Shown here: piece by piece, positions 44,851-56,178 of the stretch | Position numbering within the stretch: position 1 is the stretch's first letter | Layout: each line of letters opens with the position of its first letter | Source of the DNA: Ryuthela nishihirai | Taxonomy: Eukaryota > Arthropoda > Arachnida > Araneae > Heptathelidae | Assembly: GCA_038380435.1 (NCBI GenBank) | Contig: JAWZYU010000025.1 | Span: 26,202,707 to 26,266,706, forward strand | Direction of reading: 5' to 3' | Length of the DNA stretch: 64,000 bases | Notes under the pieces: generated by a model | Database searches by the model: none | What the model saw: the letters and a program-made list of their open reading frames with translations, nothing else | What the model was told of the DNA's origin: nothing | Program-made: the position numbers and the translations under genes

Positions 44851-45234
44851 GGGGCGGGGGTGGCTCAGTCGGTAGCGCGCCAGGCTCGTAAACTGTAGTT
44901 CCCAGGTTCGAGTCCCAGCTGGGTCAGCGTTGAGATTTATCTCCGCAAAATTCCCCGCCCTGCCCACGGTCAGTAGGGGACACCGATGGGCTTGGTAAGG
45001 CCGCCGTCCGTCAGATGGTACGTTAAGCCGTGGCGCCGTGTGCGGGAGAGCCATACCCTGTGCACGTTAAAAACACGCTGGATGGCCTTGACGGGAGGCT
45101 TCCATCTGTCTCCCAACAGCTGTTCCAGTGGGTCCCCTCCCCCAACCTTCTCTGAGCCTTCGGGGTTCATGTGACCTGGCCATTTAGCCCATTGTGTACA
45201 AAAAAGTGCCGCTCAGAGGTAAAACAACCCAACC
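44851..45234 (+). mobile_element. SINE-A, full length, young
   Basis: Perfect 12-bp target duplication CTGAAAGGAACC (44839-44850 and 45235-45246). Confidence 0.95.
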
Positions 45235-45276
45235 CTGAAAGGAACCAGGATTCAAAAGATCAAATCAAGCCCATCC

Positions 45277-45465
45277 TGCACATTGAGCACGGTTTAATGC
45301 CATATCCGACAAACGGCGGCTTTTTCAAACCTGTCGTTGTTCCTTTTCTGACCGAGGGCTGCAGTTTAGAGGAGATAAATCTCGACTCTAGAACAGGTGG
45401 GACTCGAACCTGGGAACTGCAGATTACAAGCCTGACGCATTGCCGACTGAGTCAACCTCCCGCCA
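45277..45465 (-). mobile_element. SINE-A head half, divergent
   Basis: Covers the head and first body block (GGGACTCGAACCTGGG, GACTGAGTCAACC). The 3' half is absent. Confidence 0.8.
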
Positions 45466-45989
45466 CATGTCGGTGCTTAATTACGGGTAGAATGAATGAA
45501 TAAATTATTTCTTTTTAGTGTTTTAAATCTAGCGGAAAAACAAGAAGAGATTTTTAAAATATGAAAAGCACGTATTTTGTACTACGTTTTCCAGATTCAT
45601 ATTTGTTTAAATTTTACGAAGTAGCTGAGGCGGCGGTTGAACTAATATTCTATGAACCCCGGGGTCAAACAGATTAGTCAGTCCTAGACACATAGCCATG
45701 GTAGGTCCTTATTCCTCTTCAAAATTTTAAGATATTTAAAGAACTTAGCAGTTTAGATAACGATTATTTTGTAGTACCCATTTAACATTTTATTCATATA
45801 TTTTACCGATAGTAGTTAAGTTACCAGTAGTTGGCAATTTTTTTTTTCACATTTGTCTTTTTCTCTTCTTCCAAAAAATTATTTCTGTCTAGGTGCATAG
45901 TGGGCTCCTTTTTTAAAAAAGTAGTGTATCTTTTGTGGGTAAATATGAATGAAATACTAAACTGTTTTGTGTAAAGTGAACAATAAATA
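45466..45989. other. AT-rich spacer
   Basis: No supported gene. Confidence 0.4.
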
Positions 45990-45997
45990 ATTCTTCT

Positions 45998-47212
45998 CAG
46001 GGACGTAGACATGGGGGGATGGGGGAGCCTCCGCCCCCCAAAGTAACTCGGAGTTGGCAAAATTCGAAGCGACTTCGTAAAATCTAGGTGAGTTGTGAAA
46101 ATTTGTAATTATTTTTTTGGAAAATTAAGGAGATTGTCAAAATTGAGGCAACTTGGCAAATCTAAGGAGTTTGGAAAATGGAGAGAAGGCAAAATTTAGA
46201 GCGGTTGGCAAAATTCGAAGCCACTTACTAAGATACAAGTGAGTTGGCAAAATCGGGACAATTTCGCAAAATTCGGAGTGACTTGGTAAAATCTTGGGGG
46301 AGTTGGCAAAATCGGGACAATTTCGCAAAATCTTGGGGAGTTGGAAAAATTCGGAGTGACTTGTCAAAATCGTGGGGAGTTGGCAAAATTCAGGTCAGAT
46401 GTAAAAATTAGGAATTTTTTCTGTAAAATTATGGCGAGTTGGCAAAATCCAGGACAGTTGGCAAAACTTAGGGAGTTGGCAAAATCTAGGGGCAGTTGGC
46501 AAAATCTAAGGGTAGGGAAATCTAAGGTCTAAGGGAAAAACTAGGGGCAGTTGACAAAATTCGGAGTGACTTGGAAAAATCGTGGAGAGTTTACAAAATT
46601 CAGATGAGATGTAAAAATTGCAATCATTTTTCTGTAAAATTATGGCGTGTTGGCAAAATCGAGACAACTTCGCAATATCTAGGAGAGTTGGCAAATCTTG
46701 GGGGAGTTGGAAAAATTCAGAGTGACTTTGCAAAAATCAGGTGGGATGTAAAATTGGGATTTTTTTCTGTAAAATTGTGGCGAGATGGCAAAATCTAGGG
46801 GAGTTGGCAAAATTCGAATCCACTTGGTAAAATACGGGCGATTTGTGAAAATTGGGATTGTTTTTGTGAAATTAAGGAGAGTTTATAAAATCGAGAAAAT
46901 TTTGTAAAATCTAGGGAAGTTGGCAAAACTGACACCACTTGGTAAAGTACAGGTGAGTTGTAAAAATTGGGATTGGTTTTGTGAAATTAAGGAGAGCTGG
47001 CCAAATCAAGGGATTAAATTGCGGCCAAATTACGGTTAGTTGGCAAAATTGGAAGTCAAATGGCAAAATGCAGGAGAGTTGTTAAAATTCCCATCCCACC
47101 ACCCCACGGAGCAAAAATTTAAGTAAGTTTGCTCAGTTGGCAAAATTTTAATTTCTAGTTGGAAAATTTTTGATTTCCCCCCAACCCATATTCCCCCCCC
47201 CCCCCGCCCCTG
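45998..47212 (+). mobile_element. hAT-type non-autonomous element with minisatellite body, copy 2
   Basis: The ends are CAGGGACGTAG.. and ..CGCCCCTG. The flanks ATTCTTCT (45990-45997) and ATTCCTCT (47213-47220) form an 8-bp duplication with one change. The body is a long degenerate array of GAGTTGGCAAAATC-type words. The first 120 bp match the complement of copy 1's right end closely (AAAGTAACTCGGAGTTGGC, AAATTCGAAGCGACTT). The target was a SINE-B: AATAAATAATTCTTCT on the left and TCTAGCAGGTGCTTGACACA on the right rejoin as a SINE-B 3' region. Confidence 0.85.
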
Positions 47213-47262
47213 ATTCCTCTAGCAGGTGCTTGACACAGAGACTGAGAGAAACCTGTGTTTTG
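47213..47262 (-). mobile_element. SINE-B tail remnant, target of the hAT-type element
   Basis: Divergent CAGGTGCTTGACACAGAG and ACCTGTG words. Continuous with 45981-45997 before insertion. Confidence 0.65.
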
Positions 47263-47404
47263 ACGTATTGACAAATAGCGAAAACGACGGCAAACAATAA
47301 CATACGTAGAAGTTACATAGAATACATACAAGTTCACGAATATGTCACGAATTCATGAACTTGAATTTGAAAGCAAAACGTGGTTTCTTTTTTAACTCTT
47401 CTCA

Positions 47405-47515
47405 AAACCGTCCCGTGGTTGAGTGATTAGCGTACTTGGTTACTGATTAAATGGATCTGGTTCTGTATTGCCTTTTTGCTGAAGTCTCGCCTTCTTTACG
47501 GATCCACTATGGTAG
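47405..47515 (+). mobile_element. SINE-B head, divergent fragment
   Basis: GTCCCGTGGTTGAGTGATTAG and GGTTACTGATTAAATGGATC are a decayed SINE-B head. The body breaks off at the next duplication. Confidence 0.7.
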
Positions 47516-47648
47516 GAGTTCTTAATCTTTTTCAGATCCACCCCCATTTACAGATATTCTCAATATTTTTTTACGGATCCACTATGGTAGGAGTTCTTAA
47601 TCTTTTTCAGATCCACCCCCATTTACAGATATTCTCAATATTTTTATT
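47494..47648 (+). repeat. Perfect 77-bp tandem duplication
   Basis: TTACGGATCCACTATGGTAG starts both units (about 47495 and 47571), and they are identical to CTCAATATTTTT. Confidence 0.9.
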
Positions 47649-47801
47649 CTTAGAAATAAATAAATGTGATTTTCAAACATTGGCGTACTTGATCAGTAAG
47701 TATCTAATTACGCTAATCACTCTGCTATCATTGGAAGTGTTTAAAAAAACTTAAGTGTTCCGCTCAAGATTCAATTTGCACGAATGATACGCATGTAAAT
47801 G

Positions 47802-47894
47802 TTTGTCGGCTTGTTGGCTATTAGTCAATAGATCAAAAAAGTTTTTATTTTTTATTTTTTTCTTCCATTGTCATAGAAAGGATTGTCGTGTATA
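47802..47894 (+). repeat. Left part of repeat T, split by the hAT
   Basis: Matches 57083-57175. It continues at 51511 on the far side of the transposon. Confidence 0.8.
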
Positions 47895-50800
47895 CAGGGC
47901 CGCCGACAGGGGGGGGGGGGGGGGGCAAGGGGGACTAGTGCATAGGGGCCCGTCAGCAATAAGGGCCCGTCAGATTAAGTGACTCTTTACTTTTTCTTAC
48001 AAAAATTATTCTTAGTTAGGCTATATATCGATCCTATAAAATTCCATAAGAACATTATTTGTTATAATATGCTTTTAAAAAGAAACACTAGTTGGATTAT
48101 GACATATTATCTCATTAATAGTAGTTGAACGAACCATTTCTTAACATCTTTTGTCCGCGTTAACTTACAGCATTTGCTTGTATTTTCCCTGTTAACCACC
48201 CCACCCCTGCAGCAGTAGCAACAGTTGGACTCTCCCAAACCCAACCCGTGTGATCAGGTATATTACATTGTTCATGTTTCGAGTTCCAGTAACATCGTCT
48301 GTGGTCTGTGTGTCAGTGTTACAAATTATAACAGTTTAAAAGTCTTTTGTCGGCACATTTGTTTCACCATTTCGTTGTCATTTGTTTAGTAAAATGATAT
48401 ATTCATTGGTGCTATAGTCTAACTGAACAATGGACAAGTATAAGCATAAGTCAGGAGCTGAGAAGCGAAAGGAGAGAAATAAAAAATTGGAAGTTATTAA
48501 GAAAGGGAGTAGAACTTTGTTCGAAGTCGGTGTAAAAGTGAATGTGGACAGTGAAGGTGCAAAAAAACTAATCCCAATCTCGTCTGTTCCCGCTCTCAAA
48601 AATAAAGAAATTTCAAGTTCAGAGGGGAATGATGATGGTTCTGGGTTTTTTTTTTTTAATTGTGACGACAGCAGTATTGAAACGAAACAACCAAACAACA
48701 GTGAAAATGATGCGCGTTCTATAAACTATGAAAGTGAAGCGAACTTACCAGCTCCAGTTCCGAACTCTGAGTCGTGACAAGTATTGTGTGATCTTGGAAA
48801 ATTAAAAAGTGGCAGCCCAAGTGTAAGTGTAATTTAAGGTATAGTTCGAAAAGATCCCCCTTCTATGCCTAATAACCTTCCAAGTGACGGAACAAGAGCC
48901 TTTCCGAAAACAGTTTTATTTTCAAAACTCAAGAATGGAGAATGTGTTCCTAGACTGGTTAGTGTGGAGTGAAACAAATCAGTCGTTATACTGTTTTCCT
49001 TGCAGATTATTTGGTCGCAACGCTGAATCCCACAAATCCGTTTTCGTTAGTGATGAAGGCTGGAAAAAAGATTATTCTTGGCGTAAACTATATAACAATT
49101 TGCCAGTTTATGAAATGAGTGCTAATCACAAAAAATGCTATATTGAATGGAGAGGATTGGAAAGAAGACTTCGTCATGGAACTGATATTTATTCTCAAAT
49201 GAACTCTGAAATTGCCTCTAAAGTGATATATTGGAGGGGTTTATTTCACAGGATTCTGTCTGTTACATTATTTCTTGGTGAGAGGGGTCTCGCATTTAGA
49301 GGTTCTTCCAGCAAAATAGGGTCATCGGATAATGGTAACTTCCTCGGGATTATTGAGTTGCTCGCTCAATATGATCCGCTGTTGAGAGAACATGTCACTA
49401 AAGTTCAAGAGTCACAACAAGAAGGGAAGAGACTTCAAAGCTCACTACCTTTCAGCGGATTCTCAAAACGAGTTCATTAAGGCTTGCAGCAACAAGGTTC
49501 TTCAAGTTGTACTCTTAGAAAGAGAAAAATCAAAGTATTTTTCAATACTAGCTGATGCTACTCCAGATACATCTCATAATGAGCAAATGACATTAATTTT
49601 AAGATACGTTCTAGACCGTGATTCTTCATTTAAAGTAATGGAGAGGTTCATAAGTTTTGTAAAGTGCAATAAGAAAACTGGACAAGAAATTGCAAATGTA
49701 CTCACTGAAGAATTAGAGAAGCATAAGATCCCTTTAAAAGATTGCAGGGGGCAGGGATATGACAATGGAGCGAATATGGCTGGTTCATACAATGGCGCGC
49801 AAGCCATTATAAGTGCGCTAAATCCATTTGCCATATTTTCTAACTGTAGTGCACATAGTCTAAATTTGTGTGGTGTGAACGCTGCTGAATGCTGTGAAGA
49901 TGCTATTACGTTTTTTGGTATGGTTCAAAAAGTGTATAACTTCTTTTTAAAGAGCCCTCAGAGATGGGAGATACTAGAGAATATAATAGGTTGTTCCTTG
50001 CATAGCCTATTAAAAACAAGATGGTCTGCTCGTGTTGACAGTGTTAAACCATTTTCCAAACACCTATCACTCATCAAACATGCATTAAATCAATGCAAAA
50101 ATTTTAATCTCTCAGCTGAGTGTAAAACGAAATTGAAGGGAATAAAACGATACCTTGAATCATTTAAGTGCACTTTGATGGCAACAATCTGGTTCAAAAT
50201 ACTCTCGGCAATTGACATTCGCAACAAGGTTCTACAAGCTCGTGATGCAACTCTTGATGTAGAGATTGATAATATTCGCGATCTGCTCCAGGAACTGAAA
50301 CAACTCCGTGATAAATGGGAGAACTTATTAAATGAAGCAAAAGTAGTGGCCACCTCATTAGCAAGTGATTTTCCTGCAGAGACAGAACTTCCGAAACGAG
50401 AGTGAAAAGAAGGAAAACTTTCTTGGACGAAATAAATGAAAATGTTCCAGAATTTCGAGGGAATGAGGGGGAAACTAATGAAGAATGGGAGTTCAGAGTA
50501 AATGTGTTTTATAGGTAATTGATTCTGTTGTTTGTGGACTTACTAATCGTTTCACTTTGGCGGAAAAGTTAAATGATAGATTTAAGTGCTTATGGCTATA
50601 TCCAGACATTGAAGAACGTGACATTGAAAATATGGGTGTTACTTTGCATGAACAATATTATGAAGACATTAATAGAGAGATCATTGATGAGCTGAAATAT
50701 CTAAAATCAATTCATTCTTCTAATTTAGGGACAGGCCCATTGAAACCACTGGAGCTCTTAAACCGTCTGAGAGAATTGGAACTGGACAGTTTATTTCCAA

Positions 50801-51502
50801 ATATTTGTATAGCCATTAGAATATTCTGTACAATTCCTGTGACAGTTGCTGATGCTGAAAGCTCCTTCAGCAAAATGAAGGAAATAAAAAATGTATTCAG
50901 ATCAACAATGTGTGAAGAAAGACTGAGTAACCTTGGTTTGCTTAGTCTGGAGAGCGATCTTGCTAGGTCTTTAAATTATGATGACATAATTGACGATTTT
51001 GCATCAACGAAGTCAAGGAGAGTTGTTTGTTGACATTGATCTACTGTATAAGTTAGAAGTTGCAACTCTTTGGGAATAATGGGTTATATTAAATTTAGTG
51101 TTGAATCTGCTATTATGCTAATGTGAAGTTGAACAAATACTGTTGCCTATTTTTCAGTACTGACAATTAAAAATGAAGACTCGCAGAATTGCATAGTTTT
51201 TCTCCATGGTATGTTATGTAGCCTAGATTAAATTTACTCAAAAATCCTAAATCTTGCTGTGAGCTTTGCAAAATATGTTCCCTAAAATAAATGTTAAAAA
51301 GTTTTATGTGACACAAACTGTGTAGGCCTATGTTTTTGCATGCCTGACTGCGCAACAGGCTTTTTTTTTCCTCTGAATGTCATCATTGTGTCCAGAATAA
51401 TTGCTATTAATGATTTGTAAAGATAAAAAGTTTTCAAGGGGGGGGGGGGTGCCCACGAGCATAATATTACATAGAGGCCCATAAATTCTCTCGGCGACCC
51501 TG
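47895..51502 (+). mobile_element. hAT transposon (3.6 kb) with intact ends and 8-bp duplication
   Basis: The inverted ends CAGGGCCGCCGACAG and CTCTCGGCGACCCTG match at 13 of 15 positions. A perfect 8-bp duplication CGTGTATA lies at 47887-47894 and 51503-51510. The ends are G-rich (G17 at 47910). It encloses the decayed transposase gene at 48430-51033. Confidence 0.93.
48430..51033 (+). pseudogene. hAT transposase of the DUF4371/ZMYM1-like type, broken
   Basis: hAT transposases excise and insert by a hairpin-forming RNase H-like domain. Four open pieces in three frames make up the gene: 48430-48777 (start DKYKHKSGAEKRKER), 48884-49480 (zinc-finger-like YCFPCRLFG), 49392-50405 (core) and 50557-51033 (C terminus). 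Core motifs are ILADATPDTSHNEQ, CRGQGYDNGANMAGSYNG and CSAHSLNLCG. The C-terminal hAT dimerisation block includes TIPVTVADAESSFSKMK and LGLLSLESDLA. Catalytic-type Asp and Glu residues appear retained, but frameshifts and stops between pieces, including one near 49480 and another near 50405, make this copy non-functional. A T13 run at 48645 may be a further error-prone site. Confidence 0.9.
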
Positions 51503-51510
51503 CGTGTATA

Positions 51511-51745
51511 TTTTAGCAGTTTAACACTCTGAGGACGAGAAATCACAGAGGACGAGGATCGTGAATATGTACCCGGTTTTCCGCAGTCGGGCTTGCGGCT
51601 GAAATTAGAAATTTCCTTTTAGAAACAGTGAAAAAATCTCGGCCGAAGCTCAAAATTCCGAGTTCGTCAGTTTTCTCTCAACTTCGTTATGAAATCCGTA
51701 ACTGTCACGTACATGTTCAAAGTGACGAACTGTTGAGGCGAGTTT
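51511..51745 (+). repeat. Right part of repeat T, split by the hAT
   Basis: Matches 57176-57365 (TTTAGCAGTTTAACA, CTGAGGACG, GAAACAGTGAAAAA). It starts with a TTTAA word, but no transposon terminus could be confirmed. Confidence 0.78.
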
Positions 51746-52182
51746 ATCAGCGCGTGCCTAAGTGTGAATTATCCAATTATCCAATAACCGAGCCCTGCTA
51801 ACTGTGACAAACATTTAACTTCCGTTGCCACACTCGAAGCCAACAGCTACTTTTCAAAGTGCCTTAGTCACGTGCGTCTCATTCATCAAAATGGGTGGCA
51901 GTGTTATTTCTGGTTTACGCAACGCTGATGAAATTGAAAGCAACCTCCACAGACATTTTCACCTCTTCTTTGTAAAAGGACTGACGTGAAAGGAAATTAT
52001 TTCAAGGGCAGCAAGAGAAGCGACAATAAATCAGAAAGTTATTTCCGGACATCAGTTACAATTCGTCCTATCTGTAATTAATTCATTTTTATAAAAATGG
52101 GCTATTTGCCACTCCAAAGTGGAGTACAGTAGCGTAACCAGAGCCAAATAAAACTCAAGCGCACCCCTTTCTATATTTTATC
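51746..52182. other. Spacer
   Basis: No supported gene. Confidence 0.4.
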
Positions 52183-52388
52183 CCAACGTGGCCGAGTGGT
52201 TAGCACGCTTGGTTACTGATCTAAGGGACCTGGGTTCGAGCCCCGGATTAGGCATGGATGTGTGTGTCGTTTTTCTGCTGAGGTCCTGCCATCCTCTCAG
52301 ATCTCCTACTGTGGCATATAAACTGACAGGCTCCTGTCAGACCTCTGTGGCAAGCAGCTGCTTGAGGGGGTATTTATTTATTTTATTA
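52183..52388 (+). mobile_element. SINE-B, full length
   Basis: The head reads TGGCCGAGTGGTTAGCACGC, the best-preserved D-arm in the family, and is of tRNA-Ser or tRNA-Leu style. The tail is an ATTT run. Confidence 0.9.
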
Positions 52389-52499
52389 TAGACATACAAT
52401 AATAATTATTATACCACTTTCCGATAATTTAACGTATTTTTTACTATAATTTTTTTATTAAGAAGATTAACAAAAAACTAGGTAATACAAAATAAATTA

Positions 52500-52832
52500 T
52501 AAATAACTCAAGCATCTGCTTGCCACAGAGGTCTGACATGAGACTGGCCAGTTTAATAAGCCGTAGGAGGCAGTGGTGGACTAGCCAGAGTGCCAGCTTG
52601 CCCGATGGCAAGTGGGGCCCCCTGGTGAAGTGGGCCCCCCTTAAACATTAGACAATATGTTAAAAATGATAGCCTTATAGTTGAGGGTGGGCCGCCTTTG
52701 TCTCCTGGCAACCAATATTTTTAGACCCAGTCCGCCACTGATAGGAGGTCTGTGAGGATGGCGGGACCTCAGCAGAAAGACAACCTACAAACATCCATGC
52801 CTTATCTGGGGCTCGAACCCCGATCCGTTTGG
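52500..52832 (-). mobile_element. SINE-B interrupted by a 170-bp MITE
   Basis: CAAGCATCTGCTTGCCACAG to CCGTAGGAGG on one side and GAGGTCTGTGAGGATGG to GGGGCTCGAACCCC on the other. The head is truncated. Confidence 0.85.
52571..52740 (+). mobile_element. 170-bp hAT-type MITE nested in SINE-B
   Basis: The end CAGTGGTGGACTAG is matched by the inverted CAGTCCGCCACTG. The flanks GTAGGAGG and ATAGGAGG (52563-52570 and 52741-52748) are an 8-bp duplication with one change. Confidence 0.88.
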
Positions 52833-53760
52833 GATACTTCTTTTTACAATGGAGATAAAATACAATGTACTTTAAAAAGTAATGAAATAATATGAATCTA
52901 ACACTTATGCAGACTTTTTATGCTTTAACACTTATGCAGATATAAAATTGAGAAAAAAAATGCTTTAAAAAATTCTGATTTCACAGCGGAGAAATTAAAA
53001 TGAAAAGTTTTAAAATTTTCTTTCCCTAGAGTTGAAGGGTCCCCTTTAGGAGAGGGTACCAATGCCACTGCACTGATTACACTGGCGTAGTTACCGCCAC
53101 TTGTCTAGTGATCTGAACGCTTACGTAAATCGAAATCTCTTCCCCACTCAATTTTATTTTGTCTAGGTATATTTTTTTTGTCACATAGCAGGAGGGAGTA
53201 TTGTTCAGTGGAGTCCTTAGGGATGATCAAGGCAGATTCCACTTTTTAAGGGTCCAATAAAAATGGTTTGAATTCTTGCGTATATTTGGCCTTTTATCCA
53301 TTGAGTAATTCTGCCTTATGTAAGAGAAACTTCATGTAATGCATCATTGGGAAACACACAAAAAGGCTTTGAAATGAAAATAGCCTATCTTTAGTAATTT
53401 CGAACACGAAAATGAGAATAAAATTTGTCGACGGGCTCTTGTTTAGGAGAGACAGAGATGATCATGTATAAACGATTCAGTCCGCATTGAGTACGTAGCT
53501 AACCATTTCGTAACGCTGTATTTTAAACTCCAGATTGAAACATATTGCGTTGTATTGCATCAGCCCGCCATACACACAACCCCCGCAGGTATTGCATCAT
53601 TGTCTGATGCAATGTAGTTGAGTCATGACATCGCTGCTTTACGATCGCGGACAAAAGATGATGCAATCGTTAGTTGTAAGCGACGTCTCGTAGGGTGAGC
53701 AAGTCTTTTCAGCTACCGCCATTTACCCCTGAGTCATAAGTACAACACAAATGATCCTTG
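52833..53760. other. Spacer upstream of the broken repeated gene
   Basis: Possibly includes the 5' part of that repeat. A weak inverted similarity (GAACACGAA at about 53402 against TTCGTGTTC at about 55580) hints at ends, but it is too short to call. Confidence 0.35.
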
Positions 53761-53782
53761 CAGTTTTAATCCAGCAGTAGTG

Positions 53783-55486
53783 ATGCCTCTTAACTGTGTT
53801 AATAGCGCAGATACATTTTGTTTCATTTGCGGGGAAGTGACGTTTGCAAGCCAGAAAAGAACCATCACTCCAATAGTGAAAGTGGCGTATGAGTTTTATT
53901 TCGGATGCAAGATCGGGGACCAGGACAAGGTCTGGGCCCCACATGTATACTGCATTATGTGTGCACGAAATCCTCCAAAGTGGCTGAAAGACGAAAAAGG
54001 GGCGATGCGTTTGCTGTTTTATGGTTTGGAGAGAGCTAAGCAGTTACGCAAATGACTGCTAATTTTGCATGGTTCCACTGTTTCTGGAGGCATCACAAGG
54101 GAAAAGAAGTGGACAATAGCGTACCGGAATATATAATCTGTTCTCCTATCAGTTCTGCACAGCGAATGCCTTCCCGTTCCCGAACCTCCGAAAGAATTTT
54201 CCATCGATTCAGACGATGAGGAGGGAGACGACCGGCGTCAGGTTCTCCGCAGCCTTCGGTGTCTAATGATGATCCATACATTACCACGGTGCGTCATCTA
54301 TGCCACACATTCTCACCGAAGAAGAAATGAGCGATCTTGTTCGCGATCTGGAGCTCTCCAAGGCCAAAGCAGAGTTACTTGGATCAAGACTTAAACAATG
54401 CAATCTTCTCAAAGAAAATGTCCGTGTGACTTCGTTTGGAGCTCGTCATGAGTAGTTTGCCCCTTACTTCAGAAAGGAAGATGACCTTGTGTTCTGCTCC
54501 GATGTACATAGCCTGATGAATACCCTCGGAATCAAACATGACCCTCAAGAATGGCGACTATTCATAGACTCCTCGAAACTGAGTCTCTAGGTGGTGTTGC
54601 TGCATAATTGAAATCGACTTCCATCCATTCCGGTTGGACACGCTGTCTACATAAAAGAAATCTACAACATCCTAAAACAGCTGTTGAACTGTCTTCAATA
54701 CAGCAAGTATGGCTGGCATCTGTGTTGTGACTTGAAAGTAGTGGCTCTGTTGATGGGTCTGCAGCTGGGATATACGAAGTACTGCTGTTTCTATGTGAAT
54801 GGGACAGCCAAGCAAAGACTTTGCACTACGTGAAGAGAAACTGGCCTCAGAGGAAATCTCTGAAGTTCGCAGAGATGAATGTGGAACACCCAGCACTGAC
54901 AGAAACTCACAAAATCCTGTTACCATCCTTACACATCAAACTCGGTGTGATGAAAAACTTCGTAAAAGCCATGGACAGGACTGCATCAGCTTTCAAGTAC
55001 TTGGCTGACAAATTCCCTCGACTCAGCAAAGCGAAAATTAAAGTGGGAATTTTTGTGGGTCCTCAGATCGGCGAGTTGTTCAGAGACCAGATGTTCGACA
55101 ACCTGCTTCAGGGTGACGAGAAAAAGGCTTGGGACATGTTTCGTTTGGTGTCAACGAAATTCCTCGGGAATGTCAGGGCAGATAACTACAAGAAACTGGT
55201 TAAGGACATGTTGTCTCTGTATCACAAACTTGGCTGCAGTATGTCCTTAAAGATCCACTTTCTCCATTCCCACTTAGATTTCTTCTCCGACAACTGCGGC
55301 ATGATTAGTGATGAGCAGAGTGAAGTTTTCACAAGGACATTGCAACGATGGAGAAACGATACCAGGGAAACTGGTCCCACTTCAATGTTGACTGAGTACT
55401 GTTGAATGTTCGCCAGAGATGATCCTGAGCAGGCTGTACAAGTGAGGGGCAAAGCGACGTCGGAAGTAGAAGCGGAGTTTTACTGA
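53783..55486 (+). pseudogene. Broken copy of a repeated invertebrate gene of unknown function
   Basis: I recall near-identical N termini (PLNCVNSADTFC..CGEVTF) as a multi-copy, probably mobile, gene family in arthropods and other invertebrates. I cannot verify this here and I know no function. The first piece (53783-54055) has CxxC pairs (CFIC, CIMC) that suggest zinc binding. Shorter pieces follow in changing frames: SDLVRDLELSKAKAELLGS (about 54332), EWRLFIDSSKL and LKVVALLMGLQLGYTKYCC. The last long piece is 54821-55405 (ILLPSLHIKLGVMKNFVKAM, MSLKIHFLHSHLDFF, DEQSEVFTR). An in-frame TGA at 55403-55405 sits where the frame continues as MFARDDPEQA to 55486. At least three disruptions are visible. 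Confidence 0.75.
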
Positions 55487-55963
55487 TATATGTCATATGT
55501 ACGGATTACTCTATTATATAAGAAACTATTGCGGATTTTTCAGATTTCGTAGTCAATTTTGCATTTTCATTGTCAAATTCGTGTTCAGCACCTTGAAATC
55601 TTTAAGAAATGGTTACTTTTATCTCAAAAAACATGACGCTTATGAAAATTTGTTACCCAGTGTATTTTGACGATTATAGTTAGGGATTGACTGACTGATC
55701 GATAGCGGATCACGCAAATTCTAATAATGGTATAGAAAGGGTAGACTTCTAAACATTTGCAGGTAAGGACAAATGGGGTCGGTCAGATCTCTGAAAAATC
55801 CGAAATGTGACCTCCAAAGTGTCCTTTAAGGTCAAACAGATGCCTCGTAGAAGTCAAACCTTGATCTACGAATGCTAAAAACGAGAAAATTGGTGTCAGG
55901 GTGTTTCTGAGATGTAGATCTCAGAAACACTACAAAATTTTGGATTGAGACATCTCTGCACAC

Positions 55964-56113
55964 CTCCCCGCCCTGTCCACGGTCAGTAGTGGACACCAAT
56001 GGGCTTGGAAAGACTGCCGTCTGTCGGATGGGTCGTTAAGCCGTGGCCTCTGGTGCGGGAGTGTCATACCATGTGTACGTTAAAGAACACACTGGATGGC
56101 CTTGACGGGAGGG
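55964..56113 (+). mobile_element. SINE-A internal fragment
   Basis: From CTCCCCGCCCTGTCCACGG to GGCCTTGACGGGAGG. The head and 3' third are missing. Confidence 0.85.
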
Positions 56114-56178
56114 ATGTTCTTCGATGTCAAAGATTCTTCGATATCAGTAAAACTCCCAGGACCCTTTATCCAGATCTA

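Noticed and set aside
51511..51560. TTTAACACTCTGAGGACG as a piggyBac-type end
   Set aside because: It resembles TTAA-linked termini, but no matching inverted end was found in either copy of repeat T.
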